A stretch of DNA of 23,266 nucleotides from JAWXCM01 sp034408745 (GTDB lineage Bacteria; Acidobacteriota; Terriglobia; Bryobacterales; Bryobacteraceae), in assembly GCA_034408745.1 (NCBI GenBank), contig JAWXCM010000102.1, positions 1 through 23,266 on the forward strand. The letters are read 5' to 3'. Positions 8,057 through 16,140 of the stretch are shown here, in pieces. A program made the position numbers and the translations under genes. Every line of letters starts with the position of its first letter. Position 1 is the first letter of the stretch. A model generated the notes under the pieces. That model made no database searches, had not been told where the DNA came from, and saw nothing but the letters and a program-made list of their open reading frames with translations.

Positions 8057-10483
8057 ATGCAGCAACGCTGGTGGCCGATTACCGGCCTGATCCTGCTCTC
8101 CTCACTGTGTGCGGGAGCGCAAACCATTCCCGGACATTTCATAGTGGAGCTCTCGACGCCACCGGCAGTCGACGCGGCTGTTTCGGCCGGCACCACCAGG
8201 GCAGGCAAGTTTTCGATGCTCAGCGCAGCGGCCGTCAGCCAGCGCGTCCGAGTCCGCACCGAACAGTCGAATGTGCGGGCGCGGATGGCTGAGAGCGGCG
8301 TTCAGGTGCTGGAGGCTGTCGACACCGTGGCCAACGCGCTGATCGTGAAAGCGGATAACGCTGCGTCGCTGGAGAGCATTCCCGGCGTCAGTCGCGTGTA
8401 CCCGGTTCGACGCGTGAAGCTTATGCTGGACCGCGCGGTAGCACTGCACCGCGTCACTGAAGCCTGGAGCCAGCTGGAAGCCGGGCGCGCTGGTCAGGGC
8501 ATCAAAATCGGAATCATCGACACCGGCATCGACAACAATCACGCCGGCCTGCGCAACTCCACACTGACTGCTCCCGATGGCTTCCCCCGGTCCACTACTG
8601 AGGCGGATCTCTCCTTCACCAACGGCAAAGTCATTGTGGCGCGCAGCTATGTGAATCTGCTGCCGAATCGTGACACCGACACCTCGGCGCGTGACCATGT
8701 CGGGCACGGCACCGCACTCGCGATGATTGCGGCCGGGGTGCGAACTGTGGCGCCACTGGCCACGATGACGGGAGTCGCGCCGGATGCGTGGGTAGGCAGC
8801 TACAAAGTGTTCGGTTCACCGGGCGTGAATGACGGATCCACCGACGCGGCGATTCTCAAGGCTATGGACGACGCGGTGGCCGACGGGATGGACGTGATCA
8901 GCCTGAGCGTTGGCTCCGACATCGCGCCGCGGCTGGGCGACGATCCAGATGTGGCGGCTGTCGAGCGCGCCACGCGAGCCGGCGTAATCGTGGTGGTGGC
9001 GGCGGGCAACAACGGCCCGGATCTGAACACCATGTCCTCACCCGCAACCGCGACTTCGGCAATCGCCGTCGGCGCGACCACCAATGACCGAGTCTTCGGG
9101 ACTGCGATTGAAGTGAGCGGCGCGGGCAATGCTCTTGCCATCAACCGATCGGGCGGGTCTCTGCCGGCAGGTACCATCATGGCGGGGGTCGCCGACGTCG
9201 ACCGGATGGACGGCGACGACCCCGGAGAAGGCTGCACCGCTCTGCGCGGCGGCTCCCTGACTGGCCGGATCGCACTGGTTCGACGCGGCAACTGCACGTT
9301 TGACATCAAACTGCAGAACGCGCAACAGGCAGGCGCGGTCGCTGCGCTGGTATCGGCCAGGGCAGATTCTCCGGATCCGTTCACCATGGCAGTGACCACC
9401 TCCACTCTGCCGGCCCAGATGATTTCCTGGGATGCGGGCGAGGCGCTGCGCTTGTTGCTTGCGGCGGACGAATCCCGCACGGTCTCCATGCGATTCACCA
9501 TCGGCGCGGTAGCCGTGGTGCCGAACCTTGTTTCCGGGTTCTCCAGCAAGGGCCCGAATGTCGACCTCAGCATCAAACCCGACGTGATGGCGGTCGGCTC
9601 CAGTTTCTACACTGCGACTCAGACCTTCGACCGGGCCGGCGACATGTACAGCGCCAACGGCTTCATTATGGTGAACGGCACCAGCTTTTCCACGCCGTTT
9701 GTCGCGGGGGTGGCTGCGTTGCTGAAGTCAGCGCGGCCTGGCCTTACGGTCGATCAGTATCGCTCTCTCCTCATCAATACCGGTCGGGCGATGACGAATC
9801 GGGATGGCTCGGCCGTCGGGTCGCAGAGAGGCGGCGCCGGGCTGGTGGATGCGGTAGCGGCGCTGCGGTCGACGGCTTCGGTCTCCCCGGTGTCTTTGAG
9901 TTTCGGTGCAGGTTCCGGTGACGGGAATTTCACCCGCAACTTCGAAATCACCAACCTGAGCGGTGTGAATGAGACCTACAGCATCGCAGTGGAGACCAAT
10001 GGCTGCCCGTCGAGTCCCGCCCTTTCGCAGGACACGGTCGCGGTGGACGCGGGGAGCCGCGCGACGGTGCCACTGAGCTGGAAACCCTCCGGACTGCCCG
10101 AAGGTGCCTGCGAAGGGGTGTTTCGGATTACGGGTACCAGTTCCGGAACTGCGCTGCGGCTGCCCTGGTGGTATGCCGTGCAGTCGGGAAGGGCCGCCGC
10201 GATCACGCAGCTCGACCTGGCCGAGTCGGCTCGCCGGGGCGCTCTGGTGCGCGATGCCGTGCTCTTCCGGATCAGCGATGCGGCGGGACTGCCGATGACC
10301 GGCGTCGACCCGGAAGTCACTGTAGTAGCTGGAGATGGCGAAGTGGTCGGCATCAGCCGTTATGACCAGGAGATTCCCGGAATGTTTGGCCTCCGGCTTC
10401 GTCTGGGACCGGTTGCGGGGACGAATACGTTCGAAGTTCGCGCTGGCGGCGTGACCAAACGCTTCGACATCACCGGGCGATGA
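8057..10483 (+). CDS. Secreted subtilisin-like (S8) serine protease with PA domain
   Basis: The 808-aa product has a signal peptide (to about residue 21) and an I9-like propeptide region (about 25-120). The S8 catalytic domain has Asp155 (IIDTGID), His217 (GHGTA), the oxyanion Asn318 (AAGNNG) and Ser543 (NGTSFSTPFVAG), so the catalytic set is complete. A protease-associated domain is inserted at about 370-465, with Cys393 and Cys413 and the segment LVRRGNCTFDIKLQNAQQAGA. Residues of about 605-808 look like two beta-sandwich modules. It is likely an extracellular endopeptidase for scavenging protein. The ATG has only a distant GGAG (about 19 bases upstream), and no better in-frame start was seen. 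Confidence 0.92.
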   Translation: MQQRWWPITGLILLSSLCAGAQTIPGHFIVELSTPPAVDAAVSAGTTRAGKFSMLSAAAVSQRVRVRTEQSNVRARMAESGVQVLEAVDTVANALIVKADNAASLESIPGVSRVYPVRRVKLMLDRAVALHRVTEAWSQLEAGRAGQGIKIGIIDTGIDNNHAGLRNSTLTAPDGFPRSTTEADLSFTNGKVIVARSYVNLLPNRDTDTSARDHVGHGTALAMIAAGVRTVAPLATMTGVAPDAWVGSYKVFGSPGVNDGSTDAAILKAMDDAVADGMDVISLSVGSDIAPRLGDDPDVAAVERATRAGVIVVVAAGNNGPDLNTMSSPATATSAIAVGATTNDRVFGTAIEVSGAGNALAINRSGGSLPAGTIMAGVADVDRMDGDDPGEGCTALRGGSLTGRIALVRRGNCTFDIKLQNAQQAGAVAALVSARADSPDPFTMAVTTSTLPAQMISWDAGEALRLLLAADESRTVSMRFTIGAVAVVPNLVSGFSSKGPNVDLSIKPDVMAVGSSFYTATQTFDRAGDMYSANGFIMVNGTSFSTPFVAGVAALLKSARPGLTVDQYRSLLINTGRAMTNRDGSAVGSQRGGAGLVDAVAALRSTASVSPVSLSFGAGSGDGNFTRNFEITNLSGVNETYSIAVETNGCPSSPALSQDTVAVDAGSRATVPLSWKPSGLPEGACEGVFRITGTSSGTALRLPWWYAVQSGRAAAITQLDLAESARRGALVRDAVLFRISDAAGLPMTGVDPEVTVVAGDGEVVGISRYDQEIPGMFGLRLRLGPVAGTNTFEVRAGGVTKRFDITGR

Positions 10484-10517
10484 GCGGCAGCATGCGAGAC
10501 TGTTATTGACCCCTCGC

Positions 10518-10925
10518 ATGCCAGTGTCCGTCGACGTAGTTCCTGCTTGCTCCGTGGCGGCGATTCTCGTCGCCGTGGGCGGCTATTTTCTCTGGAAACG
10601 CCTTCGACAACCCAAAGACCCGGAGCAGCATCGCCGCCTCCGGGTCTCGGCGACCGGGCGGATCATTGAAGGCACGATCAACGACGTTCGCGACGGTCAC
10701 ATCTACTATTCGTGGACGTGGCGCGGTGTAGTGTACGAGGCTTCACAGGATGTTCGTGCCATTGAGCACCTACTGCCTCCCGAGTCCCACCTGTTGATCG
10801 GGCAGACCAGCATCAAATTCCTGCCAGGAAACCCGCACAATTCTGTAGTTATGTCGGAGAACTGGAGCGGATTTCGACTTCCAGGGCCATCCAGGTTATT
10901 TCACCCTGGCGATACCCCCATCTGA
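10518..10925 (+). CDS. Small membrane-anchored protein of unknown function
   Basis: The 135-aa product has one N-terminal membrane helix (VVPACSVAAILVAVGGYFLW) followed by basic residues, then a soluble domain of about 100 residues with short beta strands (GRIIEGTINDV, IYYSWTWRGVVYEASQDV). The layout resembles DUF3592-like proteins, but I cannot confirm membership. The frame also opens at TTG 10506; ATG 10518 is preferred although neither has a good Shine-Dalgarno sequence. It starts 34 bases after the protease stop and may be cotranscribed with it. Confidence 0.7.
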   Translation: MPVSVDVVPACSVAAILVAVGGYFLWKRLRQPKDPEQHRRLRVSATGRIIEGTINDVRDGHIYYSWTWRGVVYEASQDVRAIEHLLPPESHLLIGQTSIKFLPGNPHNSVVMSENWSGFRLPGPSRLFHPGDTPI

Positions 10926-11012
10926 TCCTGTAATCCACTTCGCACGTGTTGAGAAGTAATGTACGTTGGGGGCTTTGAAGATTAACAGTGAAGCGGTAAT
11001 TTAGATAAAGAG

Positions 11013-11072
11013 GCCGGACACCAGCGCCTAAGACTTGCGCTGCTGCTCATCTTGGATCACGCGGTGTCCGGC
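11013..11072. repeat. Inverted repeat at the convergent end of the sua5-like gene
   Basis: GCCGGACACC (11013-11022) is repeated inverted as GGTGTCCGGC (11063-11072). Within it AGCGC (11023-11027) pairs with GCGCT (11037-11041). The right arm is the last codons of the sua5-like gene (Lys-Pro-Asp-Thr). This may act as a terminator between convergent transcripts, but the 40-base spacer makes that uncertain. The rest of the 131-base gap shows nothing recognisable. Confidence 0.35.
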
Positions 11073-11998
11073 TTCTTGACAGCCCTCTGGAGCCTGTCTC
11101 GAAGCCCAGTCCAGTCTGGGGAATCCGGAATTTCTTCCACCACGATCTGGTCCCAGCCTTCCGCATCAAGCATGTGTAGTGTTCGGTACAGCGCCTGCGC
11201 GTACCCAGCGGAATCCTCTGGTAATCGAACTTCCCGCCCAGCCGAGGCGTTGGAATCCTTGCGATACACCCAGGCCGCCCGGCTGTCAACAGGTCCCCCA
11301 ATCGTCAGCGGCGTTCGCGGACTGTAGTGTTTGCGGTGCATTCCGGGCGACAGGTGAGCTCCGTCGACCCCGGGGTGGCTGATCGCATGAACGGGCCCGA
11401 TGAGCGCTTCAATCTCCAGCCGCGATACCATCCCGGGACGGAGCAGCACCGGCACCGCGCCCGCCAGAGAGAGCACAGTGGATTCGATCCCGACCTGGCA
11501 CGGGCCGCCGTCGAGGATAAGGTCGACGGCTGCGCCAAGGGCTTCGCGAACGTGGGCCGCTGTCGTCGGGGAAAGCTGCGTGAATCGATTGGCACTCGGG
11601 GCAGCGACCGGGACGGCGGCCGCGCGGATGAGTTCGAGAGCGAGGGGATGGGCAGGAATTCGTATGCCGACGGTCGCGAGGCCGCCCGTCACTTCCGTGG
11701 GGATCTCCGGGCGCTTCGGAACAATGAGAGTAAGTGGGCCAGGCCACCAGCGCTCGGCCAGCGCCTGAGCGGCAGCTGGCCACTCGGCCGCCACCTGGGC
11801 GCGCGCCATCTCCAGAGAATCCACGTGTACGATCAGAGGGCTTGTGCTCGGGCGGCCTTTGGCTTCGAAAATCCGGCGCACCGCCGCGGCATCAAAGGCG
11901 TTGGCCCCCAGTCCGTAAACGGTCTCGGTTGGGAACGCGACCAGCCGGCCGGCGCGCAGCAGTTCGGCTCCCCGCTCCACTTCTGCGCGGGTCGCCAT
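11057..11998 (-). CDS. L-threonylcarbamoyladenylate synthase (Sua5/YrdC family)
   Basis: The enzyme makes threonylcarbamoyl-AMP from threonine, bicarbonate and ATP, the first step of t6A37 tRNA modification. The N-terminal YrdC domain shows LVAFPTETVYGLGANA, the KxR signature in EAKGRPSTSPLIVH, and the late SANRFTQLSPTTAAHV. At 313 aa it carries the extra C-terminal Sua5 domain (from about residue 210), so it is the long type rather than the short TsaC type. ATG 11998 lies two bases after the prfB stop; a GTG at 12004 overlapping that stop is an alternative. Together with trmJ-like and prfB it forms a translation-related operon. Confidence 0.93.
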   Translation of the reverse strand: MATRAEVERGAELLRAGRLVAFPTETVYGLGANAFDAAAVRRIFEAKGRPSTSPLIVHVDSLEMARAQVAAEWPAAAQALAERWWPGPLTLIVPKRPEIPTEVTGGLATVGIRIPAHPLALELIRAAAVPVAAPSANRFTQLSPTTAAHVREALGAAVDLILDGGPCQVGIESTVLSLAGAVPVLLRPGMVSRLEIEALIGPVHAISHPGVDGAHLSPGMHRKHYSPRTPLTIGGPVDSRAAWVYRKDSNASAGREVRLPEDSAGYAQALYRTLHMLDAEGWDQIVVEEIPDSPDWTGLRDRLQRAVKKPDTA

Positions 11999-12000
11999 TG

Positions 12001-13135
12001 TCACTCGACGTCGTCTTTACCGACGTCGCCCGCCAGCTTGCCAGTTTTCTTCCAGACCAGGAAAGCGCGCATGAAGCCTTCCATGTCGCCGTCGAGGACT
12101 CTGTCGACGTCGCCGACTGAGAACTTCGTGCGGTGGTCCTTAATCATCCGGTATGGCGCCAGCACGTAGCTGCGAATCTGTGAGCCGAAGTTGTTGTCGA
12201 GCTTCGTGTCTTCCAGCACGCGCTCTTCGGCGCGCTTCTTCTCCAACTCATACTCATACAGCTTTGCCTTGAGCTGCTTCATCGCCGAGGCGCGGTTCTT
12301 GTGCTGCGACCGCTCATTCTGACACTGCACCACGATGCCGGTCGGCAGGTGCGTGAACCGCACGGCCGATTCGGTGCGATTCACGTGCTGGCCACCGGCG
12401 CCGCTGGCCCGGAACACGTCGATGCGCAGATCGTCCGGCTTCACTTCGATGTTGATCTCGTCGTCAACCTGGGGGTAGACGAAAACCGAGGCGAACGAAG
12501 TGTGACGCCGGGCTGCGGAATCGAACGGAGAGATCCGAACCAGCCGGTGTACGCCGACCTCCGACTGCAGCATGCCGTAGACGTTCTCGCCGTTGACCTC
12601 GAAAGTGACGGACTTGATGCCCGCCCCTTCGCCCTCAAGCTGATCGGTGATTTCCGTCTTGAAATTCATGCGTTCCGACCAGCGCAGGTACATTCGCATG
12701 AGCATTTCTGCCCAGTCCTGGCTTTCGGTGCCGCCCGCACCCGGGTGGATGGTCAGGATGGCGCTGCGGTGGTCATTCTCACCGGACAGCAGCATCGCCG
12801 TTTCCAGCCGGTCGACGTGAGACTGGAAGCGCTTCATCTCGGCCTCAATGTCGGGGCCGACACTTTCGCCTTCCCGCATCAGTTCGAACAGCGTGTCCAG
12901 GTCCTCAATGCCGCCGGTCACCTGCTTCGCGCTGGCGATTCCCTCTTCCAGCCGCTTGCGTTCCACCATGACTTTCTGGCTTCGCTCAGGGCTGTTCCAG
13001 AAGTCGGGGGATGAGATTTCTTCTTCCGTTTTGGCCAGTTCGGTCAGTTTGGCAGGCGCGTCAAAGATAGCTCCGCACAGCTTCAGCTTGCTGGCGGAGC
13101 GCAACGTACTCTCTCTCCAACTCTTCCAGAGTCAT
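12001..13135 (-). CDS. prfB: Peptide chain release factor 2, expressed by programmed +1 frameshift
   Basis: RF2 releases the finished chain at UGA and UAA codons. The gene starts at ATG 13135 and reads 24 codons (MTLEELEREY to VRSYL). It then meets TGA at 13063-13061 and must shift +1 to continue DAPAKLTELAK, giving about 377 aa. The second part carries the codon-recognition tripeptide SPF (about 202-204) and the catalytic GGQ (about 247-249, RASGAGGQHVNRTESAVR). A start at 13104 in the downstream frame is a false one, as it encodes non-family residues. No Shine-Dalgarno sequence precedes ATG 13135. A four-codon ORF ends at its start. trmJ-like ends 23 bases upstream and the sua5-like gene follows directly. 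Confidence 0.95.
13060..13075 (-). promoter_or_regulatory. prfB programmed +1 frameshift site
   Basis: On the minus strand the site reads CGG AGC TAT CTT TGA C, close to the canonical RF2 recoding signal, with the slippery CTT followed by in-frame TGA and C. GGAG just upstream stands in for the usual internal Shine-Dalgarno-like sequence. In known RF2 genes low RF2 lets the ribosome pause at UGA and slip +1, giving negative autoregulation; here this is inferred from the match and from the protein continuing only in the +1 frame. Confidence 0.93.
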
Positions 13136-13158
13136 TCGGTATTCATTTTAGCGCGCGC

Positions 13159-13887
13159 TCAGGACTGCTTCAGTTTCCAGAGCATCTGGCGCAGCATGCC
13201 CTGCAGCACAGGCGCGTCGAGGTAGCTCAGGCCCATGCGGTGAACCAGCCGGCGCAGCTTGAGCTCCGACTGTTCCGATGCCGGCTCCTTCACATAGCCC
13301 GAGATCCGGAGTGCTTCCATCAGCAGGTCGGCGGCACGCTCGACTTCGCCCGCGGTTGCGGGTGCCACGGCGGTTGGCTCGAGTACCACTTCCTGCTCGC
13401 TGCGAATGACCTCATATAGACACACCGCCACCGACTGGCCGAGATTCATCGATTCGTGCTCGGCGCGCGTTGGGATTCGGCAGAGCAGGTGGCAGTGGGA
13501 CAAGTCCTCATTGCTCAGGCCAAATTTTTCAGAGCCAAAGAGCAGCGCGACTCGGCCGCCCCGCGCCAGTTCTTCGCGGATCGTGCGGGCCGCGGTTTCC
13601 AGCCGGCGCACAGGAAGCTGCAGAGCCCGGTGTCCAAGAGATGCCGTGCCCACAACCAGGGTCGAGTCGGCTATGGCCTCGCCTACTGTGCCATACTGTT
13701 GGCTCTGAGCCAGCACATCCGCCGCGTTAACGGCCGAACGGGCTTCGGCATACGCCACTTCGTACGCGTTAACGACACGAAGACTGAAGAAGCCGAAGTT
13801 GCTCATAGCGCGCGCCGCTGCGCCGATGTTCAGCGGATTGCGCGGAGCCACGAGAACCACCTGGAGATGTTCCGAAAAGTCAGTCAT
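13159..13887 (-). CDS. TrmJ-like SPOUT tRNA 2'-O-methyltransferase
   Basis: The 242-aa protein has the SpoU/TrmH fold. The N-terminus is VVLVAPRNPLNIGAAARAMSN, and the trefoil-knot SAM-binding region has LLFGSEKFGLSNED (116-129) and IPTRAEHESMNLGQSVAV (138-155). The SMNLGQS form fits the TrmJ group, which methylates the ribose at position 32 of tRNA; TrmJ as against another SpoU enzyme is inference. ATG 13887 is chosen because homologues start a few residues before VVLVAP; a frame extension to 13956 is less likely. Its start overlaps the divergent YihY start inside CATG. prfB follows after 23 bases. Confidence 0.88.
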   Translation of the reverse strand: MTDFSEHLQVVLVAPRNPLNIGAAARAMSNFGFFSLRVVNAYEVAYAEARSAVNAADVLAQSQQYGTVGEAIADSTLVVGTASLGHRALQLPVRRLETAARTIREELARGGRVALLFGSEKFGLSNEDLSHCHLLCRIPTRAEHESMNLGQSVAVCLYEVIRSEQEVVLEPTAVAPATAGEVERAADLLMEALRISGYVKEPASEQSELKLRRLVHRMGLSYLDAPVLQGMLRQMLWKLKQS

Positions 13888-14722
13888 GTTTGAGTCCAGC
13901 CTCGCGGTACAGCGGTCCGGCTGGATTGCACGGATCACCAGCGTTTGCGCCCCCACCCTGCACTACTGGATGGAGACCGAAGTCCACGTTTACGCGTTTT
14001 CCATCGCGGCGAACGTGTTGCTTTCGTTCTTTCCGTTCCTGATCGTGATGATATCCATCTGCCGCAACATCCTTCACTGGAGGGCCGCCGAGCACGCCAT
14101 TCTCAGCGCGGTGATGGACCTGTTTCCGGGCACGGTCGGCGAATTCGTGACGCGGAATCTCGTCGCGAACCTGTCCACGTCGGGGCCGGTGAACCTGATG
14201 TCGCTGTTCCTCCTGTTCTTCACAGCCAACGGCATTTTCGAGCCGCTGGAAGTGGCTCTGAATCGCGCCTGGAGGATTCATAAGAATCGAAGCTGGGTGA
14301 TGAATCAACTGGTCAGCCTCGGGTTAATCTTCGCCGTTGGAGCGCTGGTGCTGTCGTCAGCGGCAATGACGGGCAACACCGGCAGCTACAGCCGAGTCTT
14401 CTACCGCGTGCTCGCGGTTCCGGTGACTGTGCTGGTGCTGTTTCTGGTGTACTGGCTTCTGCCGAACTGCCGGATGCCGGCTATGAGGGTGCTGCCGGTT
14501 GCGTTCGCGGTTGGCCTGGCGCTGGAACTGCTGAAGTACATCAACCTGCTCACCCTGCCCTGGCTGTGGACGAAACTGGAGCACGAGTATGGTCCGTTCA
14601 AGAACTCTGTCGCGATTGTGCTCTGGAGTTTTCTGGCCGCGATGATTGTGCTGGCTGGCGCCGACTGGTCAGCGCGAAGCGGGCTCCGTGTCGACGAGAA
14701 CCGACCAGATCAGGAAGCTTAA
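13886..14722 (+). CDS. YihY/BrkB-family membrane protein
   Basis: The 278-aa protein has about six transmembrane segments, including VYAFSIAANVLLSFFPFLIV, LMSLFLLFFTANGIFEPL, LGLIFAVGALVLSS, VTVLVLFLVYWLLPN, VAFAVGLALELLKY and IVLWSFLAAMIVLAGA. The spacing, the early FxPFLI segment and the late LEHEYGPFKNSVAIVLW match the YihY/virulence factor BrkB family (once annotated as RNase BN), whose function is unsettled. ATG 13886 is the only reasonable start before the first helix. The open frame continues upstream to 13799 but overlaps trmJ there. No strong Shine-Dalgarno sequence is seen. Confidence 0.85.
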   Translation: MFESSLAVQRSGWIARITSVCAPTLHYWMETEVHVYAFSIAANVLLSFFPFLIVMISICRNILHWRAAEHAILSAVMDLFPGTVGEFVTRNLVANLSTSGPVNLMSLFLLFFTANGIFEPLEVALNRAWRIHKNRSWVMNQLVSLGLIFAVGALVLSSAAMTGNTGSYSRVFYRVLAVPVTVLVLFLVYWLLPNCRMPAMRVLPVAFAVGLALELLKYINLLTLPWLWTKLEHEYGPFKNSVAIVLWSFLAAMIVLAGADWSARSGLRVDENRPDQEA

Positions 14723-14766
14723 CCCCGACAACGTCCAGCGCATTGAAGTGGCCCGGCGGAGAATAC

Positions 14767-14796
14767 GGAGGGCCATCTGTTAGAAAGACGCCCTCC
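14767..14796. terminator. Hairpin between convergent YihY and dehydrogenase genes
   Basis: GGAGGGC (14767-14773) pairs with GCCCTCC (14790-14796) across a 16-base loop in the 96-base gap between two converging stop codons. No T-run follows on either strand, so a terminator role is inferred from position only. Confidence 0.4.
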
Positions 14797-14818
14797 CGGG
14801 GATTTTCAGAACAGGGAA

Positions 14819-15718
14819 TTAACTGTCTCTCTTCTTTACCTCGACGCCCGTGATGCCTTCCAGCACCTTGATCGTCGCGCAAATATCTTCCTCACCATAG
14901 CCGCTGGCGATCGCGGCGCGGAACATCTGCTGGGTAAGGCCGGTCAGCGGAAGGGGTACGTTGAGCTCGTTTGCCGATTCCATCATCAGGCCGATGTCCT
15001 TGTGCATCCACTTGACGGAGAAATTCGTGCCGAAATCGCGGCGGAGAACATACGGCGCCTTGAACGCAATCAGGCCCGATTTAGCCGCGCTGTTCTCCAG
15101 AATATCCAGCATGAGTTCGGGGTCAACGCCAGCCTTGGTCGCCAGCACCATACCTTCATTAAACGCCTGCAGGATATTGGACAGCACCAGATTCTGCGTC
15201 AGCTTGGCGTTGAGACCCATGCCCGGGCCGCCGCAGTAATACAGGCGCTTTCCCATCGGTTCGAGAAACGGCTTCACGCGCTCGAATACGTCTTTGTCGC
15301 CGCCGATCATGAAGGTGAGGGTTCCGCCCTCGGCTCCGGGTTTGGATCCCGTGCAGGGCGCGTCGAGGAACAGGATGCCTTTCTTCGCGAGAGCCTCGCC
15401 TGTGCGCCGGCTGGCTGAGGGGGCTACCGTGCTGGCGTCGACAATGACAGTGCCAGGTTTGGCTCCCTCGATGATGCCGCCCGGTCCCAGAATCACCTGC
15501 TCAGACATGGCGCTGTCGCCTACACAAAGAAACACGCAGTCTGAGTTCGCACCCACTTCGGCGGGGGTGGCGCAGGCGGTGCCGCTGCCGGTCTTTGCGA
15601 GTTCCTGTGCCTTCGCCCCAGTGTTCGACCAAAGCGCCACTTCATGCCCGGCCTGCAGCAGATTTCGGGCCATCGGGTATCCCATGATTCCGAGGCCAAG
15701 AAAACCTAATTTTGCCAA
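14819..15718 (-). CDS. NAD(P)-dependent beta-hydroxyacid dehydrogenase (3-hydroxyisobutyrate dehydrogenase family)
   Basis: The 299-aa protein has a Rossmann N-terminus, KLGFLGLGIMGYPMARNLL (GxGxxG at 8-13), the family substrate segment DAPCTGSKPGAEGGTL (119-134) and the catalytic Lys172 in GLNAKLTQN. It oxidises or reduces a short beta-hydroxyacid, but which one (hydroxyisobutyrate, tartronate semialdehyde, succinic semialdehyde) is not decidable. The frame is open to 15769. TTG 15718 is chosen because AGGAG lies 7 bases upstream and the product then starts at the normal family position. That AGGAG is partly inside a long hairpin. The small HTH gene lies just upstream on the same strand. Confidence 0.92.
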   Translation of the reverse strand: MAKLGFLGLGIMGYPMARNLLQAGHEVALWSNTGAKAQELAKTGSGTACATPAEVGANSDCVFLCVGDSAMSEQVILGPGGIIEGAKPGTVIVDASTVAPSASRRTGEALAKKGILFLDAPCTGSKPGAEGGTLTFMIGGDKDVFERVKPFLEPMGKRLYYCGGPGMGLNAKLTQNLVLSNILQAFNEGMVLATKAGVDPELMLDILENSAAKSGLIAFKAPYVLRRDFGTNFSVKWMHKDIGLMMESANELNVPLPLTGLTQQMFRAAIASGYGEEDICATIKVLEGITGVEVKKRDS

Positions 15719-15726
15719 CGTAGCTC

Positions 15727-15774
15727 TCCTGTTGAGGTTTTCCCCTATGATCCCACGCGGGGACCTCAACAGGA
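15727..15774 (-). promoter_or_regulatory. 16-bp hairpin masking the dehydrogenase ribosome binding site
   Basis: A perfect 12-base inverted repeat, TCCTGTTGAGGT (15727-15738) and ACCTCAACAGGA (15763-15774), encloses a further CCCC (15742-15745)/GGGG (15759-15762) pairing, with a 3-base bulge and a 13-base loop. In the minus-strand RNA the 3' arm ends in AGGA of the AGGAG that serves the TTG start at 15718. The folded RNA should therefore block initiation. It could also be a DNA operator palindrome. It lies 21 bases after the stop of the small HTH gene. Confidence 0.7.
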
Positions 15775-15795
15775 TTGTGGCAGACTTCGGTACCG

Positions 15796-15981
15796 CTACG
15801 CGGTGGCGCCGTTTGTCGCCTGGCAGGCGGAAAGGATACGAAGCACAACCAGATCGGTCGGTCGGAAACTCGAGATCGCTCCGCTGTCTTCCCCGCGAGA
15901 GATATGGCTGCGGACGAGAGTCCTTAGTTGATCCACCGACACGCCCAGCTTCTCGGCTGCTTCGGACTCTGTATAACTCAT
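15796..15981 (-). CDS. Small helix-turn-helix protein
   Basis: The 61-aa product starts MSYTESEAAEKLGVSVDQLRTLVRSHI, which looks like a MerR/excisionase-type winged helix-turn-helix recognition unit, and ends with FRPTDLVVLRILS. It has no other domain, so it is probably a DNA-binding adaptor or regulator; the target is unknown. ATG 15981 is chosen for its good Shine-Dalgarno GAGGG, 8 bases upstream (15990-15994 on the plus strand). An upstream ATG at 16002 would add seven residues. It is probably cotranscribed with the dehydrogenase gene, 77 bases downstream. Confidence 0.6.
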   Translation of the reverse strand: MSYTESEAAEKLGVSVDQLRTLVRSHISRGEDSGAISSFRPTDLVVLRILSACQATNGATA

Positions 15982-16025
15982 CTTTGATTCCCTCGATTGC
16001 ATAGTGCTACCCGCTTCTAGTTGCC

Positions 16026-16052
16026 AGTGTAAGAGCGGGCGGCACCAGTCAA
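16026..16052 (-). promoter_or_regulatory. Candidate sigma-70 promoter for the small HTH gene
   Basis: On the minus strand TTGACT (16052-16047) and TACACT (16031-16026) match the -35 (5/6) and -10 (4/6) consensus, with a short 15-base spacer, about 45 bases before the HTH start. The 138-base gap 16003-16140 holds nothing else recognisable and no convincing terminator for the ABC operon that ends there. Confidence 0.3.
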
Positions 16053-16140
16053 CATCGGGTAGAGTGCTTAAGCGGATGCCCGGAATCGTATAAGGGCCGC
16101 CTTGAACCGTACCATTACTTTTCCATTACAAGGGGGGTCG

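Noticed and set aside
9728..10519. Minus-strand open frame of 263 codons under the S8 protease
   Set aside because: It overlaps the catalytic Ser region and C-terminal modules of a clear protease; composition is shadow-like.
11327..12169. Plus-strand open frame of 280 codons opposite the sua5-like gene and prfB
   Set aside because: Antisense to two recognised families; no domain seen.
13060..13104. Apparent prfB start at 13104 in the downstream frame
   Set aside because: Its first 14 residues are not RF2-like, while the frame starting at 13135 plus the CTT-TGA-C shift gives the expected N-terminus.
16069..16115. Possible terminator hairpin (GCCC/GGGC) downstream of the ABC operon
   Set aside because: Only four continuous pairs with a bulge next to them; too weak to call.
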